DNA from: UBA1366 sp047602575 | GTDB taxonomy: Bacteria > Bacillota > Clostridia > Oscillospirales > Ruminococcaceae | Direction: 5' to 3' | Assembly: GCA_047602575.1 (NCBI GenBank) | Contig: JASGGY010000003.1 | Coordinates: 62,001 to 126,000 of the forward strand | DNA: 64,000 nucleotides | Shown here: positions 26,115 through 33,436 of the stretch, one piece after another | Numbering within the stretch: the stretch's first letter is position 1 | Layout: every line of letters starts with the position of its first letter | The notes under the pieces: generated by a model | Told to the model about the DNA's origin: nothing | The model's database searches: none | Seen by the model: the letters and a program-made list of their open reading frames with translations, nothing else | Translations under genes and position numbers: made by a program

Positions 26115-26990
26115 GTGCCAGACATTCTCCACGCGGTGGTTACCGAATATCAGTATGATGCGTGGGGCAATATCATCTCTACAACGGGTACGCTGGCTTC
26201 TACTGTTGGCACAATCAATCCGTTCAGGTATCGGTCGTATTATTATGCTACGGATTCTGGGTTGTATTATCTGCAGTCAAGGTATTATGATCCGGTTGTG
26301 AAGAGGTTTGTGAATGGGGACTGTTATACTTCGACAGGTCAGGGCTTTGTTGGAAATAATATGTTTGCTTATTGTAATAATAATCCAGTTATGTTTGTTG
26401 ATTCTGACGGTACTATGATTCGAGAGGCTTTGGCTTTTATTGGCATATATGGTACTTTTTTAATTCCATTCAGATTATTAGTAGGTCATGGAGCTACTTT
26501 TATAGATATAATTGGTTTTAGATCTTTTTTAAATGCTTTATCTATATCAGAATCCTCAGGTAATTACAAAGCAAAGAATGAATATGGCTATTTAGGCAGA
26601 TATCAAATGGGAAATCTATCCTTACAAGAAGCAGAATTAATGGATTCTAGTGGCAGTTGGACGTCATATGCTAATGGATTGGGAATATTCTGTGAGGACG
26701 ATTTTTTAAATAGCAAACCAGTTCAAAATCTTGCAATAGCGAAAGCAATGGCTAAATCATGGAGTTATATTGTAAGTTATGGTTTGGATAAATATATTGG
26801 GAAAACAAAATTTAATGTGACAATTACCGAATCTGGTTTATTAGCTGCAGCACATTTAATTGGCGCGAAAGGTTTAAAAGATGCATTAAAAAACAATAAC
26901 GACACTGCCGATGCTAATGGTACCACAGTATCAAAATACTTGTCTTTATACGCAGGTTATAACATCAAATTGGTAAAAAAATGGAGGTAA
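26115..26990 (+). CDS. orphan Rhs C-terminal cassette 5, lysozyme-like tip
   Basis: The core fragment begins at VVTEYQYDAWGN and ends at KRFVNGD, with small changes from the main core (YYYATDSG). The tip contains SISESSGNYKAKNEYGYLGR and then YQMGNLSLQEAEL, the Glu-Ser-Ser-Gly and G-GRYQ pattern of lytic-transglycosylase/lysozyme-like folds, with Glu of SES as the likely catalytic acid. It would cut peptidoglycan. The next gene, 4 nt after the stop, is a lipoprotein resembling lysozyme inhibitors. No ribosome site precedes the frame. Confidence 0.72.
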   Translation: MPDILHAVVTEYQYDAWGNIISTTGTLASTVGTINPFRYRSYYYATDSGLYYLQSRYYDPVVKRFVNGDCYTSTGQGFVGNNMFAYCNNNPVMFVDSDGTMIREALAFIGIYGTFLIPFRLLVGHGATFIDIIGFRSFLNALSISESSGNYKAKNEYGYLGRYQMGNLSLQEAELMDSSGSWTSYANGLGIFCEDDFLNSKPVQNLAIAKAMAKSWSYIVSYGLDKYIGKTKFNVTITESGLLAAAHLIGAKGLKDALKNNNDTADANGTTVSKYLSLYAGYNIKLVKKWR

Positions 26991-26994
26991 TTTT

Positions 26995-27609
26995 ATGAAA
27001 CAAAGAAAAACAATAATATGTTTCATTATTGTAACATTATTATCATCATGTGGCTTCATAAGCTGTTCGAATTATAGTGTTAATAATTTAAATAATAATT
27101 CTGATGAAAAGATTACAACATATACTTCGACTTTAGATTCTGAAATTACAAACTTTTCGTCGAATGATAAAACAAGTTACACTCGTTCGATTGTTTTATA
27201 TCAAGAGTTTTCGATTGACAAAGAGTATAGAACTGCATTTGAAAAAAGCGGGAAAAGCAACGTGGAATTTATTAATATAACATCCGAGTACGCAAATAAA
27301 TGGGGTATCATGGTAGATAAATACTATAATTATCTATATCAACATTTAGATGCTACCGGAAAGATTTTACTAGAAAAATCTAGACTCGAGTGGGAATCGA
27401 TGACAGGCATTGACGCGGATTTTTTACAATATATAACCAATAACAATTTAATTTCTAGCAGTTCTTCAAGTACAGCATTAGCTTATGAAGAATATAATCA
27501 CTACAGAGCAAAAACTATAGAATTAATGCTATATTGTCAGTCGTTGGGTTTTCAAAATGATGATGAATATAAATCTACATTCTCAGATTTTTTCAATATT
27601 TCAATATAG
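26995..27609 (+). CDS. putative immunity lipoprotein, LprI/DUF1311-like
   Basis: 204 residues with a lipoprotein signal (hydrophobic IICFIIVTLL, then LSSC), a Ser/Thr/Asn-rich linker, and a helical domain with W--M---YYNYL---LD---K-LLEKSRLEWESM. That spacing resembles DUF1311/LprI proteins, which bind lysozyme. An extracytoplasmic lipid-anchored inhibitor is what a peptidoglycan-cutting tip would need. The match is from pattern only. The ATG follows GGAGG at the end of the tip gene. Confidence 0.62.
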   Translation: MKQRKTIICFIIVTLLSSCGFISCSNYSVNNLNNNSDEKITTYTSTLDSEITNFSSNDKTSYTRSIVLYQEFSIDKEYRTAFEKSGKSNVEFINITSEYANKWGIMVDKYYNYLYQHLDATGKILLEKSRLEWESMTGIDADFLQYITNNNLISSSSSSTALAYEEYNHYRAKTIELMLYCQSLGFQNDDEYKSTFSDFFNISI

Positions 27610-27654
27610 TGGATTAGACAAATAAAATATTAATAACTCACAACGGACATAGCA

Positions 27655-28643
27655 ATGACATGGGAAAACGGCAGACAGCTTGCCACTTTACAAAACGGCA
27701 CAAATAGTGTATCCTATAAGTACAACACCGACGGGCTGCGCACGCAGAAGACCGTTAATGGTGTTGTGACCAAATACACCCTGTCGGGCGACCAGATCAT
27801 CCGCCAGCAGACGGGCAGCGACGCGGCGATTGACTATCTCTATGATGCGTCCGGCTCTGTCATTGGGATGAAGTATAACGGCGCATATTATTACTATGTC
27901 AAGGATGCACAAAACAATGTCGCTCGGATTGTAAACGTGGCGGGTGTCCAAGTTACCGAATATCAGTATGATGCGTGGGGCAATATGATCTCGGCAACGG
28001 GTACAATGGCTTCTACTGTGGGTGCGGTCAATCCGTTCAGGTATCGGTCGTATTATTATGATACGGAAACAGGGTTGTATTATCTGCAGTCACGGTATTA
28101 TGATCCGGTTGTTAAGAGGTTTATTAATGCGGATTCTGCAAGCATTATAGGTAGTGAAGTAAATCTCTTTGCATACTGTACGAATAATCCTGTAAACTTT
28201 AATGATCCGACTGGATTATGGAAAAAAGTTAAGGGCGGATGGCAAGTACAGAATGGCGATACGTGTGGAGTGTTGCTCAAAAGCTTTACGGCGATGGATC
28301 GAAATGGATAAATATTGGGTACAGCGGAAATCCTCGTACATTAAAAGCTGGGCAGATAATAAAGATGGGTGGCAGTGGTGGAAAAAAGCAAACAATAGGT
28401 ACTACTTTCCTAAGCAATGGATCTTATATCGTATATGGAGGAACTGTATTAAGACCAGAGGATTTAGGAAATTATACATACGGTTATTTAGGAGCTGCTT
28501 TTGGTTTTTCTTATCAAACATTGACTTATGGATCAATGGGAGCAGCAGGACTCCCAACTTCAATTGCTGATCTATTGAATGAAGCAGGTGATGAGAAATA
28601 TATCTATCTCGGATATCTAAACTACTATATCTCAAGGAGTTGA
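27655..28643 (+). pseudogene. orphan Rhs C-terminal cassette 6, LysM plus toxin-44-like tip, frameshifted
   Basis: The longest core fragment (from MTWENGRQLATLQNG to KRFINAD). The tip then reads GWQVQNGDT and is interrupted; in the next frame it continues as VWSVAQKLYGDGSKW, the middle of a LysM domain. The end has RPEDLGNYTYGYLGAAFGFS and DEKYIYLGYLNYY, similar to the bacterial toxin 44 family. One missing base near 28262 explains the break. It may be true decay of a silent cassette or a sequence error like others in this window. An apparently intact immunity gene follows. Confidence 0.7.
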
Positions 28644-28650
28644 CATTAGA

Positions 28651-29163
28651 GTGAACAAAATACTCAAAAGGAACAAATTGTTCATTGTTGCTATCATTGT
28701 GATTGCAGCTGTTGTAGGATTAGCGTGTGCTTTTATATATTCTTTCGCTCCACCTGATAAAAGTAAAACAGAAAAATACTTTAATCATGATGTTGCTGAA
28801 ATTAATCTAGTTAAGGATTATATGTCATATTCTGGTTATTTAGAAATTTATATTGATAAAGCAACTATAAAAAACGATACAATGTTTACTGGTGTTATCA
28901 CGAACGATGTAAGAATTGAAGATAGCGAAGTTGTGAAAGCGATAAAACGCCTTATAAATCAACGAGGAGTTAACTGTATAAGCAAGGACGGAAATACAAT
29001 TTACTTTGAAAAATGGCGGCTATCCGATCAATCCCGCGGCATTGCATATTCTATTAATAAGACAGACAAACCTGAATTGCAATACCTTACCAAGCTCGAA
29101 CCATTATCAGAAGATGGATGGTATTATTATGAGACGGATTATAATGAATGGCGGACGCAATAA
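28651..29163 (+). CDS. putative immunity protein of cassette 6
   Basis: 170 residues from a GTG start, with one N-terminal membrane helix (FIVAIIVIAAVVGLACAFIY) and a soluble domain (KYFNHDVAEINLVKDYMS, then a GVNCISKDGNTIYFEKW region). It starts 8 nt after the frameshifted tip. Its N-terminal part resembles the truncated peptide at 13917. Family unknown. Confidence 0.62.
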   Translation: MNKILKRNKLFIVAIIVIAAVVGLACAFIYSFAPPDKSKTEKYFNHDVAEINLVKDYMSYSGYLEIYIDKATIKNDTMFTGVITNDVRIEDSEVVKAIKRLINQRGVNCISKDGNTIYFEKWRLSDQSRGIAYSINKTDKPELQYLTKLEPLSEDGWYYYETDYNEWRTQ

Positions 29164-29201
29164 ATTAGTATCTAAACTCATTTTGATATAGTGATTCGCA
29201 A

Positions 29202-29375
29202 TACAACACCGACGGGCTGCGCACGCAGAAGACCGTTAACGGCGTTATGACCAAATACACCCTGTCGGGCGACCACATCATTCGCCAGCAGACGGGCAGC
29301 GACGCGGTGATTGACTATCTCTATGATGCGTCCGGCTCTGTCATTAGAATGAAAATAACGGCGCGTAATTATTAC
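29202..29375 (+). repeat. seventh RHS core scar
   Basis: Homologous to the main gene from about 19712 (YNTDGLRTQKTVNG) through TGSDAVIDYLYDASGSVI; it degenerates at the NGAYYYY codons and runs straight into palindrome copy 4. No tip remains. It is probably the end of a cassette truncated when the right boundary formed. Confidence 0.75.
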
Positions 29376-29524
29376 AACCCCCTGTGCTTCCCACCCGAAG
29401 CACAGGGGGTTCTTCGCCCACAAAAATAACAGAGCGTATCCCGGAAACCCATGGTTTCAAGATACGCTCTGTTATTGGTTGGGGTAAAAGGATTCGAACC
29501 TTTGGAATGTTGGAGTCAGAGTCC
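29376..29524. repeat. right copy of the island-flanking direct repeat
   Basis: About 149 nt, nearly identical to 14140-14287: palindrome copy 4 (29376-29411), hairpin terminator, and the 3' part of the intact tRNA-Gln(CUG). With the left copy it brackets the whole Rhs array in direct orientation. Confidence 0.85.
29425..29476 (-). terminator. hairpin terminator after tRNA-Gln(CUG)
   Basis: AATAACAGAGCGTATC and GATACGCTCTGTTATT form a perfect 16-bp stem, with a further GAAACC/GGTTTC stem in the loop. On the minus strand it follows the tRNA CCA directly and ends in TTATTTTT. A copy is at 14189-14239. Confidence 0.75.
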
Positions 29525-29551
29525 AATGCCTTACCACTTGGCGATACCCCA
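29476..29551 (-). tRNA. tRNA-Gln(CUG)
   Basis: A 76-nt cloverleaf: acceptor TGGGGTA/TACCCCA, D arm GCC-AAGTGGTAAG-GC, anticodon stem TTGGA/TCCAA with loop CTCTGAC (anticodon CTG), T arm around TTCGAAT, discriminator A and encoded CCA. It lies 28 bp downstream of a second tRNA-Gln on the same strand; its 3' half is repeated at 14239. Confidence 0.95.
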
Positions 29552-29579
29552 GTTTGATTTTAACGGAAAATCATAACGA

Positions 29580-29655
29580 TGGTTGGGATAGATGGATTCG
29601 AACCATCGGAATGACGGAGTCAAAGTCCGTTGCCTTACCGCTTGGCTATATCCCA
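29580..29655 (-). tRNA. tRNA-Gln(UUG)
   Basis: A 76-nt cloverleaf: acceptor TGGGATA/TATCCCA, anticodon stem ACGGA/TCCGT with loop CTTTGAC (anticodon TTG), T loop TTCGAAT, and encoded CCA. Together with the neighbouring gene it covers both glutamine codons. Confidence 0.95.
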
Positions 29656-29769
29656 AAATCAGCAAGCCACGAACGGTCTCTCTTTGTCGCTTAATTATTA
29701 TATCAGAAAAGCCGCTTCATTGCAAGCGATTTTGCAAATTTTAAATAAATATTCACAAAACCGCACCCG

Positions 29770-30816
29770 CTATTGGTTGTAGATCAAAAACATCCGGACA
29801 TATTCATATGCCAGAATCGCCCAGTATGCCAGCATAAAGAAATTGAAAAACGCCAGCACATATTTTTCGCCGGTGCTGAGAAAGCGCGTTTCGTTCTTCG
29901 GCAGCCGGATTTTTTTGTAATACACAAACACCACCAGCCCGCCCAGCAGCATTACCAGCAGGAACACAATCCCGTAAATGTTATAAAGCAGCTGACTGTT
30001 CAGCGCGTCGGCGACGTCCGTGACCGAGGAAAAGGCGTTGTTGAGGATATGGATTAAAATCGTCGGCAGGATGGAATTGAACTGTACCGCGATCGTACCC
30101 ATCAGAAGCCCGAACAGAAACGCGTTGACCGCCTGCGGGATATTGCCGTGCATGAGCGCGAAAACCGCCGACGAAACCACCACCGCCATGCCCTTGCCGT
30201 AGGGCTTGAGCAGGCGCAGGGCGATGCCGCGGTAGAGCACCTCCTCCACCACCGGACCTAGAATAACAACATAGAAAATCTGGATCAGGAACGTTCTCAA
30301 TTCCGGCGTGTCAATCGCAAAGTTTGCTTCCGGAACGGTCACGCCGGATTCCTGCATGATGTTTGAGAAAATGTTCGTCAGCTGGCCTGCCGCGATGTTT
30401 CCCAGAAAAGCCGCCGGGAACGCGATCAGCGCGATTTTCATGCTCCCCTTTTCGTAGTGAAACAGCCCGCTTAATTCAATCCGCAGTGCCGGCTTGACCA
30501 CAAGCAGCACGACCAGCAGCGACGGCACAACACAGCAGATGTTCAGCAGCATTCCCAGAAACGATGAGTAGTTCTCCGCAAAATAATCCCTGACCACGGA
30601 ATACCGCCCCGAAAAGCTGTGCGCATATGCGATGTGATAGATCGCCATGAACAGATACGGCATGATATAGTTGGAAAGCACCACGTAAATCACCAGCAGG
30701 ATGCCCAGTCGTGACGCATTTTTTTTCAATCCGCTGCGCTCGAGCTGACGATGCTGTTCAAATTCCGCGTGCGCGTTGCTGTCAAAGGGATTGAACCCAA
30801 AATTGTATCCGTTCAT
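29770..30816 (-). CDS. CPBP family intramembrane glutamic endopeptidase
   Basis: About 348 residues with around eight hydrophobic segments. The CPBP/Abi motifs are present: PVVEEVLYRGIALRLL (catalytic Glu pair and Arg), FALMHGN and the later ILIHILNNAF with His. The family covers membrane proteases that process prenylated proteins or peptides and act in bacteriocin self-protection; the substrate here is unknown. The ATG at 30816 follows GTGAGGACAAAG. Confidence 0.88.
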   Translation of the reverse strand: MNGYNFGFNPFDSNAHAEFEQHRQLERSGLKKNASRLGILLVIYVVLSNYIMPYLFMAIYHIAYAHSFSGRYSVVRDYFAENYSSFLGMLLNICCVVPSLLVVLLVVKPALRIELSGLFHYEKGSMKIALIAFPAAFLGNIAAGQLTNIFSNIMQESGVTVPEANFAIDTPELRTFLIQIFYVVILGPVVEEVLYRGIALRLLKPYGKGMAVVVSSAVFALMHGNIPQAVNAFLFGLLMGTIAVQFNSILPTILIHILNNAFSSVTDVADALNSQLLYNIYGIVFLLVMLLGGLVVFVYYKKIRLPKNETRFLSTGEKYVLAFFNFFMLAYWAILAYEYVRMFLIYNQ

Positions 30817-30905
30817 CTTTGTCCTCACAAATATAGTTTGTATAGTCTATGCAGCCTTATTACGATTATAACAGATTTCGCGCGGTCTTTCAAGTGAAAC
30901 TTCAC

Positions 30906-30934
30906 AAAAAAATCCCGTACGCTTTCGTACGGGA
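30906..30934 (-). terminator. terminator of the nfnAB operon
   Basis: ATCCCGTACG and CGTACGGGAT with a 4-nt loop. On the minus strand this is followed by TTTTTTT, 17 bp after the stop at 30951. Confidence 0.9.
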
Positions 30935-30950
30935 TCCGGTCGTAGGTTCG

Positions 30951-32348
30951 TTACTCCTGTGTGTCCTTGCCGGAAATAAACGCGTCGATGGAAGCGGCTG
31001 CGGTTTTGCCCGCGCCCATCGCGAGAATGACGGTTGCAGCGCCCGTGACCGCGTCGCCGCCGGCATAAACGGCTTCCTTTGTGGTGCTCATATCCTCGGT
31101 CACGACCAGACAGCCGTGCTTGTTCGCCTCAAGCCCCGTTGTGGTGGAACGGATGAGCGGATTCGGCGACGTGCCGATGGACATGATCACGGTATCGGTT
31201 TCTAAGATAAAATGCGAATCCGGCACAGCCTTGACATTGCGCCTGCCGCTTGCATCCGGCTCGGTCAGCTCCATCCGGATACATTCCATGCCGGTGACAA
31301 AGCCCTTTTCATCGCCGAGGATGCGCACGGGGTTTGTCAGCGTCAGGAACTCGATGCCCTCCTCTGCGGCGTGGTGAACTTCCTCCGCGCGGGCGGGCAT
31401 TTCCTTTTCGGAACGGCGGTAGACGATATAGACGCGCTCCGCACCGAAACGCAGCGCGCTTCTTGCCGCGTCCATCGCGACGTTTCCGCCGCCGACAACG
31501 GCAACGGCTTTTGATTTTCGCACCGGCGTGTCGTAATCGTCGCGGTAGGCTTTCATCAGGTTGATACGCGTCAGGTATTCGTTGGCGGAATAAACGCCCA
31601 CAAGTCCCTCGCCCTCAATGCCCATAAAGCGCGGCAGCCCCGCGCCCGAGCCGACGAACACCGCTTCAAAGCCGATTTCAAACAGCTCGTCCACGGAATA
31701 AATCTTGCCGATGACCATGTTGGTGAGAATCTTGACACCCAGCGCGGTCAGCTTGTCGATTTCCTGCTGGACAATTGCCTTGGGCAGGCGGAATTCGGGA
31801 ATGCCGTACATCAGAACGCCGCCCGCCACGTGAAACGCTTCGTAAACCGTCACGTCATAGCCGCGCTTCGCCAGATCCCCCGCGCAGGTCAGACCGGCGG
31901 GACCCGCGCCGATGACGGCGACCTTATGCCCGTTGGGAATGGGCTTGAGCGCGTCGTCGCATAGGTTTGCGAGCGCGTAATCCGCGCAGAAGCGCTCCAG
32001 CCTGCCGACTGCGACCGGCTCGCCCTTGATGCCGCGCACGCAGCGCCCCTCGCACTGGATTTCCTGCGGGCAAACACGTCCGCAGACGGCAGGCAGGGAG
32101 TTCGTGGATTTAAGCACCTCGTACGCTTTGATGAATTCCCCCTGTGCAACCTGTGCGATAAATTCCGGAATGCGCACGCTTACCGGACAGCCGGCGACAC
32201 AGGGCTTGTGCTTGCATTGCAGACAGCGCTTTGCTTCCTCGATGGCTTCCTCGGGGGTGTAGCCCAGCGTCACCTCGTCAAAATTATGTGCGCGCGCCTG
32301 CGGGTTCTGCTCGCGCATGGGCGTTTTTTTCAGGTTCATATTCGGCAT
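30951..32348 (-). CDS. nfnB: NADPH-dependent GltA/NfnB-like flavoprotein
   Basis: About 465 residues, of the glutamate synthase small-subunit family. The N-terminal Cys-rich Fe-S region (KRCLQCKHKPCVAGCPVS, then CGRVCPQEIQCEGRC) is followed by a FAD domain (VIGAGPAGLTCAGDLAKRGY) and an NADPH domain (VAVVGGGNVAMDAARSALR), with a TSPNPLI and GDAVTGAATVILAMGAGK ending. Placed after an FNR-like partner, it is best read as NfnB of the electron-bifurcating NADH-dependent ferredoxin:NADP+ oxidoreductase. No glutamate synthase large subunit is nearby. An alternative is the sulfide dehydrogenase alpha subunit. Confidence 0.9.
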   Translation of the reverse strand: MPNMNLKKTPMREQNPQARAHNFDEVTLGYTPEEAIEEAKRCLQCKHKPCVAGCPVSVRIPEFIAQVAQGEFIKAYEVLKSTNSLPAVCGRVCPQEIQCEGRCVRGIKGEPVAVGRLERFCADYALANLCDDALKPIPNGHKVAVIGAGPAGLTCAGDLAKRGYDVTVYEAFHVAGGVLMYGIPEFRLPKAIVQQEIDKLTALGVKILTNMVIGKIYSVDELFEIGFEAVFVGSGAGLPRFMGIEGEGLVGVYSANEYLTRINLMKAYRDDYDTPVRKSKAVAVVGGGNVAMDAARSALRFGAERVYIVYRRSEKEMPARAEEVHHAAEEGIEFLTLTNPVRILGDEKGFVTGMECIRMELTEPDASGRRNVKAVPDSHFILETDTVIMSIGTSPNPLIRSTTTGLEANKHGCLVVTEDMSTTKEAVYAGGDAVTGAATVILAMGAGKTAAASIDAFISGKDTQE

Positions 32349-32367
32349 TTGTATCAAATCCTTTGTA

Positions 32368-33201
32368 TTATCTCTGTTCCCCCGTCATGCGGCAGATGTG
32401 TGCGGCTTCCTCGTCGCGGTAGGATGCGTTGCGGCGCATCAGCTCGGTGAAATCAACCTGATGTCCGTCAAAGTCCGGTCCGTCCACGCAGGCATAGCGG
32501 ATTTTTCCGCCCACGGTCACGCGGCAGCCACCGCACATACCCGTGCCGTCGATCATAATCGGGTTGAGCGACACCAGCGTCGGGATGCCGAACAGCTTTG
32601 TCAGCTCGCTGACGGCTTTCATCATCATGACAGGGCCGATGGCGATGACAAGGTCGTACTGTGCGCCCTGCTCAATCTGCGCGCGCAGGATGTCGGTAAC
32701 AAAGCCCTTTTCGCCGTAGCTGCCGTCGTCCGTGGCAAGAAAAAGCTTGTCCGAAACGGCTTTCAGTTCGTCCTCGAGAATCACAATATCCTTGTTGCGG
32801 AAGCCCGCGATCATATCGACCGCAACACCCGCGGTGTGAAGCGCTTTCGCTTGCGGGTACGCAATTGCACAGCCCACTCCCCCGCCGATGACTGCGGCTC
32901 TTTTTATATTGTCGCCGTAATGCGTGGCGACACCCAGTGGTCCGGACACGTCGAGAATCTCGTCGCCGGCGCTCAGCGCGGCAAGGGACTGCGTGCTTTT
33001 TCCGATGGTCTGGAAGATGATGGTGATTGTGCCGGCTTCCTCGTTCCGGTCGGCGATGGTCAGCGGCACACGCTCGCCCCGCTCGTCCACGCGATAAATG
33101 ATAAACTGCCCCGCGCGTGCTTTTTTCGCGATCTGCGGCGCTTCGATTTCCATCAGAACGACTTGGTCGTTGAGTTGTTTTCTTGTTTTAATCCGGTACA
33201 T
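32368..33201 (-). CDS. nfnA: NfnA-like ferredoxin-NADP+ reductase subunit
   Basis: About 277 residues: an N-terminal FAD-binding barrel (MYRIKTRKQLNDQVVLMEIE, VPLTIADRN), an NAD domain (AAVIGGGVGCAIAYPQAKAL) and a C-terminal 2Fe-2S loop with GTGMCGGCRVTVGGKIRYAC. It is the bifurcating-FAD partner of NfnB, 19 bp upstream of it. The ATG at 33201 is chosen for the family N-terminus; GGAAAGGAAACGG precedes it. Together they would couple NADH and reduced ferredoxin to NADP+ reduction, typical of anaerobic Clostridia. Confidence 0.9.
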   Translation of the reverse strand: MYRIKTRKQLNDQVVLMEIEAPQIAKKARAGQFIIYRVDERGERVPLTIADRNEEAGTITIIFQTIGKSTQSLAALSAGDEILDVSGPLGVATHYGDNIKRAAVIGGGVGCAIAYPQAKALHTAGVAVDMIAGFRNKDIVILEDELKAVSDKLFLATDDGSYGEKGFVTDILRAQIEQGAQYDLVIAIGPVMMMKAVSELTKLFGIPTLVSLNPIMIDGTGMCGGCRVTVGGKIRYACVDGPDFDGHQVDFTELMRRNASYRDEEAAHICRMTGEQR

Positions 33202-33262
33202 TCCGTTTCCTTTCCGAGCCGCTGCATATATCGGCGGCTGCCGGTGAAGATTCCTTTTCTTT

Positions 33263-33291
33263 ATTATACAACATTCTTTTGTGTTTTTCAA
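33263..33291 (-). promoter_or_regulatory. promoter of nfnAB
   Basis: Minus strand TTGAAA (33286-33291), 17-bp spacer, TATAAT (33263-33268), about 60 bp before the nfnA start. Confidence 0.75.
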
Positions 33292-33390
33292 GAGAGTTCT
33301 AATTATTTACGCTAAATTTCTTTATGGCAATTGAGCATTGTGCCTAAATTATATTTCAATAATATGTACATATAGATACCTGCACAACGG

Positions 33391-33420
33391 AAAAGCGGAT
33401 CATATATCGTAATCCGCAAA
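33391..33420. terminator. terminator after the GH10-like gene
   Basis: GCGGAT and ATCCGC arms with an 11-nt loop and A/T runs on both sides; T-run on the minus strand. The rest of 33302-33436 shows nothing further. Confidence 0.6.
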
Positions 33421-33436
33421 ACCCTGGTCAGATTTT

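Noticed and set aside
14288..29375. Integrase, transposase or insertion sequence inside the Rhs island
   Set aside because: All frames of useful length in the island are Rhs fragments, tips or immunity-like genes; no recombinase motif was seen.
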